Source of the DNA: Rikenella microfusus DSM 15922
GTDB taxonomy: Bacteria > Bacteroidota > Bacteroidia > Bacteroidales > Rikenellaceae
Length of the DNA: 64,000 nucleotides
Direction of reading: 5' to 3'
Assembly: GCF_000427365.1 (NCBI RefSeq)
Contig: NZ_KE386488.1
Span: 806,001 to 870,000 of the forward strand
The position numbers and the translations under genes were made by a program. The notes beneath the pieces are model-generated. The model did not search any database. It had not been told where the DNA came from and worked only from the letters and a program-made list of their open reading frames with translations. Each line of letters starts with the position of its first letter. Position 1 is the stretch's first letter. This document shows, piece after piece, positions 52,438 through 61,965 of the stretch.

Positions 52438-53616
52438 TCAGAGTCCGAATTCGCGCAGGTAGGTCGGCATGTCTTTATCGCCGCGGCCGGACAGGTTCAC
52501 CACGACCACGTCGTCCGCTCCGAACGGGAGCCGGGGTAGGGCGGCCAGCGCATGGGCAGATTCGATGGCCGGGATGATCCCTTCCAGCCGTGCTGCTTCG
52601 CGGGCGGCTTCCAGCGCCTGCCCGTCGGTGGCGGCCAGTACGGTCGAACGGCCGGTTTTCGCCAGATAAGCATGCAACGGCCCGATTCCCGGATAATCCA
52701 GCCCGGCGGAGATCGAGTAGGGTTCGCGCACCTCCCCGTTTTCGTCGAAGAGGATCATCGACCGGCTGCCGTGCAGGATGCCTTCGGTGCCGCAGGTGAG
52801 CGATGCGGCGTGTTCGTTGCCTTCGGTACCGTGTCCGCCGGCTTCGACCTGTACCAGCCGCACGCTGTCCGATTCGAGGAAATGGTAAAAGGCTCCGGCA
52901 GCGTTGCTCCCGCCGCCGATGCAGGCGATCACCCAGTCGGGCAGTTCGCGCCCTTCCTGCTCCTTGAGCTGTTTGCGGATCTCTTCGCTGATCACGGATT
53001 GCAGCCGGGCCACGATATCGGGGAAAGGATGGGGGCCGACGGCGGAACCCAACAGGTAGTAGGCTTCGGGGTGGGCCACCCAGTAAGCGAAAGCGACATC
53101 CACGGCGTCCTTCAGCGTGGCGCCGCCGGCCGTGACGGCTTCGACTTCGGCTCCGAGCATTTTCATCCGGGCTACGTTCAGCGCCTGCCGTTCGACGTCC
53201 ACGGCACCCATGTAGATGGTGCATTTCAGGCCCAGTTTGGCGCAGACGGTGGCGGTGGCGACGCCGTGCTGTCCGGCGCCGGTTTCGGCGATGATGTGGG
53301 TGCAGCCCATCTCGCGGGCCAGCAGAATCTGTCCCAGCGCGTTATTGATCTTGTGCGACCCGGTATGGTTGAGGTCTTCGCGCTTGAGGTAGATGCGTGC
53401 GCCGTATTTCTCGCTCAGCCTCGGCGCGAAGTAGAGCGGCGACGGACGGCCTGCGTAATTTTTCAGCAGGGTGGTGAACTCTTTCTTGAATTTCGGACTC
53501 TCGATGATTTCGACGTATCGCTCGGCAAGCTGGCCGATGTTCTCTTTGAGTTCGTCGGGAATAAAGGCGCCCCCGAATTCGCCGTAATAACCGTTCTGGT
53601 CCGGATCGTATCTCAT
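52438..53616 (-). CDS. trpB: Tryptophan synthase beta chain
   Basis: TrpB joins indole with serine to make tryptophan using PLP. The 392-residue protein has the usual length, the PLP lysine K89 in HTGSHKINNALGQ, ETGAGQHGVATA near residue 112, the glycine-rich phosphate site GGGSNAAG near 233 and SAGLDYPGIGP near 305. It reads as the canonical TrpB1 rather than the longer TrpB2. The ATG at 53616 is preferred to an in-frame GTG at 53619. No other trp gene is adjacent, so it is detached from the usual operon. Confidence 0.95.
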   Translation of the reverse strand: MRYDPDQNGYYGEFGGAFIPDELKENIGQLAERYVEIIESPKFKKEFTTLLKNYAGRPSPLYFAPRLSEKYGARIYLKREDLNHTGSHKINNALGQILLAREMGCTHIIAETGAGQHGVATATVCAKLGLKCTIYMGAVDVERQALNVARMKMLGAEVEAVTAGGATLKDAVDVAFAYWVAHPEAYYLLGSAVGPHPFPDIVARLQSVISEEIRKQLKEQEGRELPDWVIACIGGGSNAAGAFYHFLESDSVRLVQVEAGGHGTEGNEHAASLTCGTEGILHGSRSMILFDENGEVREPYSISAGLDYPGIGPLHAYLAKTGRSTVLAATDGQALEAAREAARLEGIIPAIESAHALAALPRLPFGADDVVVVNLSGRGDKDMPTYLREFGL

Positions 53617-53639
53617 CACTGTATGCTTTTATAAGGGTC

Positions 53640-54092
53640 TTTTTATTCTGTTAATAATCCGTTCCCGAACTGGAGGCAACCGTTCTTTTTCTGAAGAACC
53701 GAACAGTGTGGCGAGTCCGGAGGCCGTTTGCGGACTATAGCGAGGCAGCGCGAGGAAGCCGCAGGTAAAAAGGACCGAACTTTCGAGCAGCCATGTACGC
53801 CTCTCCGGAACCCCATTTCGTCCGATAAAACCAGAGGTTCGGCCTGTCGCCCTCCCCCCCGTGGCGCAGAGCGCCAGGGCGACAAGGCCGGCGGTTCTGC
53901 GAACCGCAAAACAACGGGCTGTCGTTCCGATCGAAAATCCTGAAGAAAAGGGCACCTGCCAAACTCAGGAGATACGATCTCAAAAAGTTTGGTTTTACCT
54001 TCTTCCTTGCGCCTCGGCCATTCGAACAATCGGCTGCCGCCTCGGTGGTTTACAATAGAGAACAGGACCCTCAAACTCCGAAAACGGATATT
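53640..54092 (-). repeat. Degenerate TIR-A-type element
   Basis: TTAATAATCCG (53651) and CGGATATTATT (54087) are imperfect inverted ends. GTTCTTTTTCTGAAGAAC near 53682 is hairpin 3 in inverted orientation, and CTCAAAAAGTTTGGTTTT lies at 53972. A 13-bp bulged hairpin 2 (53841-53853/53876-53889) encloses a 22-nt loop. The repeat-insert block GCCTCGGCCATTCG lies near 54012. No gene is present. Confidence 0.55.
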
Positions 54093-54098
54093 ATTCAG

Positions 54099-56138
54099 TT
54101 ATTTGGTCAGTACTGTAATTTCGGCGAACGAGGCCGATGCCGCATCGTCCGCCGTAGCATCCACCACGAAAGCGATTCGGCTTCCCCGAATCGGTTCCGC
54201 GAACGTCACCACCTGTTCGATCGGGTTCGCCTTGATATTCGAGAACTCGCCCGAAGCCGCCTCCCGTCCATCGACGAAGATGCGGTATTTCGACACCGGT
54301 CCCATGCCCCAGCGGTTCGCGTCCGGCGCATACGTCAGCCCCGTTACCGTATAGGTGTCTCCCAGGTCGAACTCCAGCTCCCGGCTTTTGGAGAGCAGCA
54401 GGTACCATGCCGTACTCGGGTTGCCGTCGAAAGCCGTCAGCGCCTTTTCGCCCGCCGGCTTTACGACGCTGAACGCCGCCGTCGGAATATCGAACGTGCG
54501 CGACGCCGCGGGACTTACCTTGCCCAGCGTCGGGTCTACCGCGATCGCTTTCACCGTTCCTTTCCGCGGCATCGGGAACGGTTCTCGGAACAGCGCGGAC
54601 CGAGAGGTCGGCACCGTGCCGTCCGTCGTATAGCGTATTTCGGCTCCCGGCGCCGCGTCGATGAATACCGTCCCCTCGGCATTGCGCCGGATCGAAGGCT
54701 CGACCATCAGTACCGGTGCCAGATAAGCCTCGATATTATTGATGCACAGCGGCCCGCGCGATTCGGTGAAGCGGACCCGCAGCGCCCGCGCCTGCGCCGT
54801 CTCGAAACGGATGATGCGCTTGTAGCCGATCGTCGTCATCGTGTCCTGCGTATCGACCGGCCGCCACTGCGCCAGCGTATCCAGGTATTCCACCCCGAAC
54901 TTCGCCACGCGCTGTCCGAGCGGTATATACTCCTGCAACAGCAGGCGGTTCACCGGAGTCACCGTGTCGAAACGGAACTCCACGCTCCCGGTCGTCACCG
55001 TATCTTCCGTCGCCCAATAGGTATCCCAATCGCCGTCCGTCAGCCGGGTCGCCCGAAAATCCGAACCGCGCGTATTGCTGGCTTTCGGTTCGATACCGGA
55101 GAGCAGGTCGGTTTCGAACTGTTCGTCCAGCACCTGCCGCCATTCCATGATCCGTGCCGAATCGAGCGGGTGGATACGGCCGTTGAGCGCCACCGGGAAA
55201 TTCATCAGCAGCGTGGCGTTGCGGCCTACGCTCTGATAATAGATGTTCACCAGGTGCGAAAGGGTACGCACCGACTGGTCTTCGCGGGCATGGTAGAACC
55301 AGCCCGGCCGGATCGAAACGTCGCACTCCGCCGGGAGCCACTGCGTGCCGTTCGGCGAACCGTAATGCGGGTTATCGCCCGGTTTGTACGGCGCCCAGTC
55401 GGTCTGTCCGGCCCAGCCTTCCTCATTGCCGACCCAGCGGATCGTAGGTTCCGTACCGCCGAAGATCATCGCGTCCGGGAATTTCGAGTGGATGAACTCC
55501 ACGGCCCGCTCGTACTGGTAATAGCTGTCCGGGTCGATGGAGCGTTTTTCCCGTGCGCCGCCGTAATAGCCGTCGCCGCCGTTGGCCCCGTCGAACCAAT
55601 ATTCGAACAGTTCGATGCTGTCGCAATACTCGGTGATCAGCTCCTGTATCTGATTATGGAAATACTCCGTATATCCCGGTTTGCCGTATTCGGCATGATT
55701 GCGATCCCACGGCGAGAGGTAAAGGCCGAACTTAAGCCCGTATTTGCGGCAGGCGTCCACCAGGTCGCGCACCATGTCGCCCTGTCCGTTCCGCCACGGC
55801 GAGTTTTTGACGCTGTATTCGGTGTATTTCGAGGGCCAGAGGTTGAAACCGTCGTGGTGCTTGGCCGTCAGGATCACCCCTTTGAAGCCGGCCTCTTTGA
55901 TGATGCGCACCCACTGCTCGGCATCGAGGTCGGTAGGATTGAACGTTTCGGCCGGCGTGTCGCCGTAGCCCCATTCGAGATCGTTGAAGGTGTTGAGGCC
56001 GAAGTGGACGAAGGCGTAGGTCTCCATTTTCTGCCAGGCGATCTGCGCGGGGGTGGGCACCGGATAGACGGGTTCGGGCGCTGTGCCTTTTTTCTGACAC
56101 GAAACGACCGCAAACGCCGCCGCAAACAATAAGGTCAT
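54099..56138 (-). CDS. GH29 alpha-L-fucosidase lipoprotein with binding modules
   Basis: This family 29 retaining alpha-L-fucosidase releases fucose from host or dietary glycans. The 679-residue lipoprotein (AVVSC, Cys14) has a beta/alpha barrel core (about 30-345): YAFVHFGLNTFNDLEWGYG, AKHHDGFNLWPSKYTEYSVK, the nucleophile region EYWFDGANGGDGYYGG near 180 and WFYHAREDQSVR near 285. A discoidin-like domain (about 375-470), an Ig-like TTDGTVPTSRSALF segment (about 490-550) and another F5/8-type end follow. The ATG at 56138 begins the signal peptide; a second in-frame ATG at 56261 would add 41 residues read through an M1 repeat. Confidence 0.93.
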   Translation of the reverse strand: MTLLFAAAFAVVSCQKKGTAPEPVYPVPTPAQIAWQKMETYAFVHFGLNTFNDLEWGYGDTPAETFNPTDLDAEQWVRIIKEAGFKGVILTAKHHDGFNLWPSKYTEYSVKNSPWRNGQGDMVRDLVDACRKYGLKFGLYLSPWDRNHAEYGKPGYTEYFHNQIQELITEYCDSIELFEYWFDGANGGDGYYGGAREKRSIDPDSYYQYERAVEFIHSKFPDAMIFGGTEPTIRWVGNEEGWAGQTDWAPYKPGDNPHYGSPNGTQWLPAECDVSIRPGWFYHAREDQSVRTLSHLVNIYYQSVGRNATLLMNFPVALNGRIHPLDSARIMEWRQVLDEQFETDLLSGIEPKASNTRGSDFRATRLTDGDWDTYWATEDTVTTGSVEFRFDTVTPVNRLLLQEYIPLGQRVAKFGVEYLDTLAQWRPVDTQDTMTTIGYKRIIRFETAQARALRVRFTESRGPLCINNIEAYLAPVLMVEPSIRRNAEGTVFIDAAPGAEIRYTTDGTVPTSRSALFREPFPMPRKGTVKAIAVDPTLGKVSPAASRTFDIPTAAFSVVKPAGEKALTAFDGNPSTAWYLLLSKSRELEFDLGDTYTVTGLTYAPDANRWGMGPVSKYRIFVDGREAASGEFSNIKANPIEQVVTFAEPIRGSRIAFVVDATADDAASASFAEITVLTK

Positions 56139-56147
56139 TGTAAAAAT

Positions 56148-56240
56148 CCCGGAGCCGGCGGAGGCAAAACCGAGCTTGCGAGGTTGCGGCCCTCCGCCCG
56201 GGGTGGCTCCGGGTCGGCCGCTATCGCGGAAACCCACGAG
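56148..56240 (-). repeat. M1-type repeat upstream of the GH29 start
   Basis: CCGGAGCCGGCGG ... GGGTGGCTCCGGG is an M1 copy. Its reverse complement is in frame with the GH29 gene and open, so the ORF continues to an ATG at 56261 (MIKNLFFLVGF). Confidence 0.7.
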
Positions 56241-56272
56241 AAAAAACAGGTTCTTTATCATAACGGTATGGC

Positions 56273-57538
56273 TTAGTCTTTGACGTTGGCGTCCACGATG
56301 GAGGCCACGGTAGCGTCTCCGGTGACGTTCACCACCGTGCGGAGCATGTCCAGCGGCCGGTCGAGTCCGAGGATCAGGGCCAGCCCTTCCGGAGGCAGTC
56401 CCACGGAAGAGAGCACCATGAGCAGGATCACGACGGCGCCGCCCGGAATACCGGGCGTACCGATGGACGAGAGGGTGGTCGTGGCGACGATGGTCAGCAG
56501 TTGTACCCAGGTAAGCTCTATCCCCAGCACTTGGGCGATAAAGACGGCTGCGACAGCCTGGTAGAGGCTGGTGCCGTCCATATTGATGGTCATCCCCATC
56601 GGCAGTACGAACGAGGTGACGCGCTGCGATACGCCGAGTTTCTGCTCGACGGTTTCCATGTTGAGCGGCAGGGTGGCGGCGCTGGAACTGGTGGTGAAGG
56701 CCAGCAACTGCACGGGAGGCATGGTCTTCAGGAATTTCCGCACGGGGATTTTCGAAAAGAGATGCAGCAGAAGCGGGTAGAACAGGAAGATCATCAGGAG
56801 CAGCCCGAGTATCACGGTCAGCACGTAAAGGCCGAGCGCTCCGAGCAGTTCGAGGTTGCCGGCGGTGTCGGCGATCATTCCGGCCATCAGGGCGAGCACG
56901 CCGACGGGGGCGTATCGCATGATGATATCGATCAGCTTCAGCACGACGGCGTCGAGCGACTCGATCAGGTTCATGAAAGGAGCGGCTTTCTCTTTGCCGG
57001 CGAAGAGGACGGCCACGCCGACCAGGATGGCGATCACGATGATCTGGAGCATTCCGCCGTTGTCGCTCATGGCTCCGACCAGATTGTCGGGAAACAAATC
57101 GACGAGGAATTGCAGCGGCGGGGTCTCGGCCATCGCTTCGGCCTGGGTATTCTGTTCCGCGACGGTGGTGCCGTAATCGGCCTGCATGGCCGCGGCGCTT
57201 TCGGGGCTGACCATTTTGCCGGGGCCGATCAGCTCGACGAGCGTGAGGCCGACGAGCACGGCGAGCACAGTCGTGCAGACATAGATACCGATGGTCTTGA
57301 TTCCGATTCTGGACAGGGAGGCGATGTCGCTGAGGTTTCCGACGCCTTTGACGAGGGAGATCATCACGAGCGGAATGGCGATGAACTTGAGCAGGCGCAT
57401 GAATATCTCGCCGAAAGGTTTGACCCAAACGTCTATTTGGGCGGCAAAACCGGCCTGTATGGACAGGATGCCGAGAAGTATCCCGAGCACCATCCCGGCC
57501 AGGATCTTGACGTAAAGCGGTAGGCTGCTGAATTTCAT
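56273..57538 (-). CDS. Dicarboxylate/amino acid:cation symporter (DAACS)
   Basis: This 421-residue inner-membrane carrier of the GltP/DctA family imports glutamate, aspartate or dicarboxylates with Na+ or H+. It has eight or more hydrophobic segments, the serine-rich reentrant hairpin AFTTSSSAATLPLNME near residue 270 and MGMTINMDGTSLYQAVAAVFIAQ near 305 (the conserved NMDGT). A 40-residue insertion near 120-155 (PESAAAMQADYGTTVAEQNTQ) lies between helices. The ATG at 57538 is supported by a TATATTTG -7 element at 57560-57567. Substrate is not predictable further. Confidence 0.94.
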   Translation of the reverse strand: MKFSSLPLYVKILAGMVLGILLGILSIQAGFAAQIDVWVKPFGEIFMRLLKFIAIPLVMISLVKGVGNLSDIASLSRIGIKTIGIYVCTTVLAVLVGLTLVELIGPGKMVSPESAAAMQADYGTTVAEQNTQAEAMAETPPLQFLVDLFPDNLVGAMSDNGGMLQIIVIAILVGVAVLFAGKEKAAPFMNLIESLDAVVLKLIDIIMRYAPVGVLALMAGMIADTAGNLELLGALGLYVLTVILGLLLMIFLFYPLLLHLFSKIPVRKFLKTMPPVQLLAFTTSSSAATLPLNMETVEQKLGVSQRVTSFVLPMGMTINMDGTSLYQAVAAVFIAQVLGIELTWVQLLTIVATTTLSSIGTPGIPGGAVVILLMVLSSVGLPPEGLALILGLDRPLDMLRTVVNVTGDATVASIVDANVKD

Positions 57539-57559
57539 CGGATCTTTTTCTGTGAAACG

Positions 57560-57567
57560 CAAATATA
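57560..57567 (-). promoter_or_regulatory. -7 promoter element of DAACS symporter gene
   Basis: TATATTTG on the minus strand lies 21 nt before the ATG at 57538; a CAAT rather than CAAA occurs near the -33 position. Confidence 0.5.
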
Positions 57568-57599
57568 CTGAAATCCCGTTTTTTATTCCCAATATCCGT

Positions 57600-57790
57600 T
57601 TTTAAACCGACGGCGACCGTATCTTGTGACATCGCTGCGCTCGTTTTGCCTCCGGGTTGCCCGACGGTTTTCCGCAGGCGTCGCGGTCGTTCGAACGAGT
57701 TCGACGGTGCCCGGCTGCCGCATCGGTTGCGGACAAAAAGAGCTGAAAGACCGACGCTGTCGTCCGGCGATTCTTGTGAATCGTAAAGAA
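57600..57790. repeat. Degenerate intergenic repeat
   Basis: CTGCGCTCGTTTTGCCTCCGG, GCATCGGTTGCGGACAAAAAG and CGGCGATTCTTGTGAATCG match in part the nested insertion and M5 modules elsewhere. No gene is seen in 57568-57826. Confidence 0.5.
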
Positions 57791-57826
57791 AAAACGGGGG
57801 CCTCCTGTTCGGGAGTAAAAGACCTT

Positions 57827-58582
57827 TTATTTGTGCATTCGTACCTTATAATTCAGACCGAGCGTGATCGCCATCTGGTCCGCCGGAGACCGGAACGGAT
57901 TCCCCTCGTACTTGGTCACTCCCTTGAACACGTCCGACAGCCCGATGTTGTAACGGAATTCCGCCGAGATCGAGAACCTTTTGATCGCGAACAACATGCC
58001 CGCTCCGAACGTGATCCCGTATTCCCAACGGTTGTCCCGCACCGGGTCGTATTCATAATCGCCTTGGGCATAGACCTCGCCCGTCGCCTGGTTGTACTCC
58101 CGGTAGTCCGAGCTGAACGCGTAGCTGAAATAAGGCCCCGCGCTGAGGTAAAACCGCGTGCCTCCCTTGCTCAGCGGCAGGTACGGCTGCCACAGGATCG
58201 GTATTTCGATCGTATTCCACTTGCGTTCGTACACCTCGTCCGATTCGAACGACTGGTGTACCCGGTAGCCCCGCTGCGACCAGTTGATGTCCGCCTCGAT
58301 ACAGCCCACATATTTCTGTGCCGGGACGTCGAACTTATAGACCAGGCCGCCCACCATCAGCCCCATTTTGTATTCCGTCTGCCGCGTCGGTTCGAAACGC
58401 GCCGTACCCATCGCATATCCGCCCCGGATACCGATGTAATGGTCCACCTTGACCGGCGCCCATGCCGCGCTCAGCGTCTCGGACGGCACGCCCCGCTGCT
58501 GGGCCAGCGCCGTCCCGCAGAAAAATACCGCCCCCGACAGGGCCGCCGTGAAATATCCGATCCGATAGAATAGCCTTATCAT
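57827..58582 (-). CDS. Outer membrane beta-barrel protein, small porin-like
   Basis: This 251-residue protein has a signal peptide (YRIGYFTAALSGAVFFCGTALA, cleavage before QQRG) and alternating beta strands of an eight-stranded OmpA/PorT-type barrel (VDHYIGIRGGYAMGTARFE; MGLMVGGLVYKFDVP; FYLSAGPYFSYAFSS; ITLGLNYKVRMHK at the end). It is likely embedded in the outer membrane; no ligand domain is visible. It starts 17 nt after an Ig-like lipoprotein gene, suggesting co-transcription and a shared envelope role. Confidence 0.83.
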   Translation of the reverse strand: MIRLFYRIGYFTAALSGAVFFCGTALAQQRGVPSETLSAAWAPVKVDHYIGIRGGYAMGTARFEPTRQTEYKMGLMVGGLVYKFDVPAQKYVGCIEADINWSQRGYRVHQSFESDEVYERKWNTIEIPILWQPYLPLSKGGTRFYLSAGPYFSYAFSSDYREYNQATGEVYAQGDYEYDPVRDNRWEYGITFGAGMLFAIKRFSISAEFRYNIGLSDVFKGVTKYEGNPFRSPADQMAITLGLNYKVRMHK

Positions 58583-58599
58583 TTCCGAAAGTTATAACG

Positions 58600-60699
58600 T
58601 TACGGCCTCTCGAACAGTTCGCGCAAATCCACCGGTACCGCTACGTCCCAGTTCTCCTTGGCCAGTATGTCGCGTCCGTTCAACGGGTGTTCCCAGATGC
58701 GGATGCGCTCCGGCTGCCGCCGCTCCACCAGCGATCCCGTATCCCATTCGCCGTTCCTGTTCCGGTCTTCGGTAACCCGCAGCCGGTACGTGCCGGCCGA
58801 CAGGTAGCGCAGCTTGTAGCTGCCGCCGGCCACGGCGTGTTTGACGCGCTGCACGGTTTTCCCGTCTTTCGTCTGAAGTTCGAGGATATATTCGTAGTCC
58901 GGCAGCGCGTCGTCTTCGTTCAGCTCGATGATTACGGTGCCGAACTTGCTGGAATCGGCCACCTTGAATATCGATTGCAACGTGTCGTTCGCCTGGAAAG
59001 CGATGTCCGTGAACACGCTGTCCGGGATCAGCAGGCTGTATTCGTCGTCGGCTTTCCAGTCGGCGCGTATGGTGAGCAGCCGTCGAGTGGCACTGTCGAG
59101 TTCCACGGTGAACGGTTCCGGGGTTTCGGTCTTTTTGCCCGGTTCCGCGACTGCCGACTGCCGGTCGCGGCTCGGAAGCGAGGACTGCCCTTCGGAAAGT
59201 TTGGTCAGTCTGATCCGCGCGTCGTCCACCGACCGCAGCGGATAGTTGAACAACAGTCGGATATGGTTTTCCGGATTCAGCGGGTTGGCCGCCATCACTT
59301 CGAATCCGAACGGGTTCTTGGCCGGCAGTTCGTCCTCGCGGCGCGGTTTGTCGGTCTGCGTGGTATCCACGTCCACCTGTTTGAACAGCGTGCTGTCGGC
59401 CAGCAGTTCGGCATCGGTGCGTTTGGGGTCTCCCCGCCGGCGGCTGATCTGCCGGGCCACTTTCAGCCATTTTTTCTGGAGCCGCGCCGCACGTTTAGCC
59501 TTGCGCCTCGCCTCCTTGACCTTTTTGACACTGTCGGCGTAAGCCGTGTTCGATTTCCTGCCGCGGGCGGTCGGATCGACGATCCGGTGCACGAAGGTCA
59601 GCTCTTCGGTCTTGAGCTGCGGGTTCCACAGGCTGTCCTGGGTCATATAGGAAATCCGGGCCCGGATCGTGTCTTGCAGCGCTTCGGCGTCCGCCCGGGT
59701 GGGCGGGGCGATCCAGTACCATACGGTGTCGCCCTTGATGCCGTTCTCGCGGGTGAGCCAGGTCGAATCGAGGCCGACCGGGGCGAACGAGACGATTTCG
59801 GCCTGCCGGACGGCGTTGAATACGATCTCCAGCTTCTGCCGTTCGGGACGGGAGGTGCCCAGTACGGTCTGCCGGCGGACGGGTTCTTCCATGAACAGCT
59901 CGAAGCGGAGCTGCGGCGGGTCTATCTGCCGGCGGGGGCCTTTGCGCCCCGCAGCGGGTTCGATCCACATGTCGAAATCGGGCATCCGGGTCGGATTGTA
60001 CACGGTGTCGAGCATGGCGACATAGTCGGCTCCGGATTCGTACCGCTGGTTGCCGTTCTTATCGAGTATCGCGTACACGCGGTAATCCTTGTCCCGGAGG
60101 ATGTCGGCCAGGAAAAATCCGGAACTGTCGCTGCGGAAAACGGCGTCGGGCCGGGCGTTGAACAGGGTGGAGTCGCGCGAGGCCACCGAATCGGCCGCCG
60201 CGTCGAAAAAGAAGACCATAGCCCCGATCACCGAATCGCGGGTCTGGGCGTCGACGGTCAGGCCGCTCATCAGGAGGGTGTCGATCTGCGGCCCGGTCGA
60301 AAAGATGAAAGCGTAGTCTCCCAGCCGGTTCCCTTCGTTGTTGTCGGCGATGGCGTTGCCGAAATCGAGCCGGTAGGTGGTGTTGCTGTCGGGCTGTTCC
60401 TGGAAATCGACCTGTATGGAGCGCCCTTTGACGGTCAGGGTGGGTTTGCTGCCGTTCAGATTGGGCGGCGAGATGACGAACTCTTTCTGCTGGTCGCGCA
60501 ACGCCACGTATTCGTTGAAATTCAGCAGGATCCGCCTGCCTTTGAAGTTGGCGGCTTTCTGCACGGGCACGGTGCTGACGACAAGCGGGGGGAGCGAGTC
60601 GCGCGGCCCGCCCTGGGGCTGCGCGATGGAGGCGCACTGCACGAATATGGCGGCGGCCAGCGACGCGAAAAACCAATGTCGTATCCGGATATGTCGCAT
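58600..60699 (-). CDS. Large lipoprotein with Ig-like (SbsA-type) domain
   Basis: This 699-residue protein has a lipobox near FVQCAS (Cys22) and an N-terminal SbsA-like Ig domain (about 25-125; DSLPPLVVSTVPVQKAANFKGRRILLNF in part; YRLDFGNAIADNNEGN). A carboxypeptidase-regulatory-like segment follows (about 150-215), then a long basic linker rich in R/K/A (near 385-415) and a C-terminal set of beta domains. It is likely anchored in the outer membrane. Function unknown. The ATG at 60699 starts the signal peptide; an earlier in-frame ATG at 60753 is less suitable. Confidence 0.82.
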   Translation of the reverse strand: MRHIRIRHWFFASLAAAIFVQCASIAQPQGGPRDSLPPLVVSTVPVQKAANFKGRRILLNFNEYVALRDQQKEFVISPPNLNGSKPTLTVKGRSIQVDFQEQPDSNTTYRLDFGNAIADNNEGNRLGDYAFIFSTGPQIDTLLMSGLTVDAQTRDSVIGAMVFFFDAAADSVASRDSTLFNARPDAVFRSDSSGFFLADILRDKDYRVYAILDKNGNQRYESGADYVAMLDTVYNPTRMPDFDMWIEPAAGRKGPRRQIDPPQLRFELFMEEPVRRQTVLGTSRPERQKLEIVFNAVRQAEIVSFAPVGLDSTWLTRENGIKGDTVWYWIAPPTRADAEALQDTIRARISYMTQDSLWNPQLKTEELTFVHRIVDPTARGRKSNTAYADSVKKVKEARRKAKRAARLQKKWLKVARQISRRRGDPKRTDAELLADSTLFKQVDVDTTQTDKPRREDELPAKNPFGFEVMAANPLNPENHIRLLFNYPLRSVDDARIRLTKLSEGQSSLPSRDRQSAVAEPGKKTETPEPFTVELDSATRRLLTIRADWKADDEYSLLIPDSVFTDIAFQANDTLQSIFKVADSSKFGTVIIELNEDDALPDYEYILELQTKDGKTVQRVKHAVAGGSYKLRYLSAGTYRLRVTEDRNRNGEWDTGSLVERRQPERIRIWEHPLNGRDILAKENWDVAVPVDLRELFERP

Positions 60700-60813
60700 A
60701 TTATCTGTTCGTTGTGCTGTGTTCCGTACGGAACCGTTTTTCATCTTCGGCAAAAGGCCCCGAAAAGACTTCGGCCGGCGGCGCTGCGGCGAAAGCCGGG
60801 AGTCTCCGGCGGC

Positions 60814-61386
60814 TCATAGCTCCTCTATGAAATGGACCGGGTATTCGTTCCAATACTTTTTATAGGTCCGGTCTTGCCGTCCGTCGAGATTCAGTTGGTA
60901 CATCCTGAACGTAACCCGAATGTTTTTGGGCTGCCACAGCTCTTCGTAGGAATAACGGTAGGTCATGCCTGCGGCTTGCATGACTTTGCCGCTCCTCGGA
61001 TTGTTTACGTCGTGCGTAGCCGTGACATACGGCACGTCCGTCCGCCTCAGCATGTCGATTACGGCGCGGCAGGCCTCGGTGCAGATGCCTTTGTGCCAGA
61101 ACTCTTTCCGGAGGCTGTAACCCAGGTCGTGGCTGTCGTCTCCGCTCACGTGGACGCAACCGACCGGCCGGTCGTCCTCTTTCGGGCAGACCGCATAGTA
61201 AAACCCTTTCCGCCGGATATGGTTCTCTATATGCCGGAGGTATTGCCGGGCTTCCCCGATGTCTTTCAGCGGGAACATCGGCAAAAACGTATTGACCTCT
61301 TCGTCGCCCAAAAGGGCGAACAAGGCATCCGCGTCCGTTTCCGTGAAGCGCCTCAATATCAGCCGTTCCGTTTCTATGCGATCCAT
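60814..61386 (-). CDS. GNAT N-acetyltransferase, RimJ/RimL-like
   Basis: This 190-residue cytosolic acetyltransferase begins with the RimJ/L-type ERLILRRFTETDADALF and has the acetyl-CoA loop region GYSLRKEFWHKGICTEACRAVIDML (residues about 89-113), where Q/RxxGxG/A is represented by HKGICT. NPRSGKVMQAAGMTYRYS is the typical C-terminal element. The acceptor is unknown: such proteins acetylate ribosomal proteins, amino acids or antibiotics. It lies 66 nt upstream of the next minus-strand gene's stop; the two may be co-transcribed. Confidence 0.88.
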   Translation of the reverse strand: MDRIETERLILRRFTETDADALFALLGDEEVNTFLPMFPLKDIGEARQYLRHIENHIRRKGFYYAVCPKEDDRPVGCVHVSGDDSHDLGYSLRKEFWHKGICTEACRAVIDMLRRTDVPYVTATHDVNNPRSGKVMQAAGMTYRYSYEELWQPKNIRVTFRMYQLNLDGRQDRTYKKYWNEYPVHFIEEL

Positions 61387-61452
61387 TTTCGTTCCGGTGC
61401 CGCATGCCGGCACGCGTTTCCGGGCCTGCGAGAAATCCGCCGGGCCTTTGCC

Positions 61453-61965
61453 CTATATTTCCGCGTCGATCCGGTATTCTTTGTCGATCAGGATATAATC
61501 GTAATTTCTCGACCGGCACTGCCGCAGGTTATATTCGTTGGTCCTGCAAAGATCCTCGACGGTCAGGCCCGCGGCCGGCCTTTGCTCGATGACGTTCTCG
61601 AATTTCAAAATATCGCGGAAGTTGTGCCGGATGTATTCCTCGCCGAATATCAGGCAGACGTATTTTATCTGCCGGATATATTCCGTCGTGAAGTCCTTTT
61701 CCCAGCCGAACGGGATATAACACCCTTCGACGATCATGTTCTGCGCATTTTCGATGCAGGTCTTCACCATTTCCCGGACGATGGGCCACAGATAGTCCGT
61801 CAGCTCCGCTTCGTCGCTTTCCGCGGACAATTCGCACAGTCCGCTCCGGATCAGCCCCATCTTCAGGTGGTCTATCGACAGATAGGGATAGCGGTATTTT
61901 TCCAGCAGCTTTTGCGCCAGCAGGGTTTTTCCCGTATGTGTGTCTCCTGCGATTAAAATAACCAT
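61453..61965 (-). CDS. Small P-loop kinase-like ATPase
   Basis: This 170-residue protein has Walker A GDTHTGKT (residues 7-14) at the N-terminus, IDHLKMGLIRSGL near 38 and the likely Walker B/second acidic region IVEGCYIPFGWEKDF near 85. It resembles small-molecule kinases of the zeta-toxin/2-phosphoglycerate-kinase type, but I cannot name a substrate. The ATG at 61965 lies directly before the P-loop strand; longer in-frame starts would run into the panC promoter region. Divergent from panC, co-oriented with a GNAT gene. Confidence 0.75.
   Translation of the reverse strand: MVILIAGDTHTGKTLLAQKLLEKYRYPYLSIDHLKMGLIRSGLCELSAESDEAELTDYLWPIVREMVKTCIENAQNMIVEGCYIPFGWEKDFTTEYIRQIKYVCLIFGEEYIRHNFRDILKFENVIEQRPAAGLTVEDLCRTNEYNLRQCRSRNYDYILIDKEYRIDAEI

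Noticed and set aside
54045-56132. Long plus-strand open frame opposite the GH29 gene
   Set aside because: It is antisense to a recognisable fucosidase, is Arg-rich and lacks motifs.
54099-57632. A single 1177-codon protein joining GH29 and upstream sequence
   Set aside because: The N-terminal part is an out-of-frame reading of the DAACS symporter gene; the lipoprotein signal at 56138 marks the real start.
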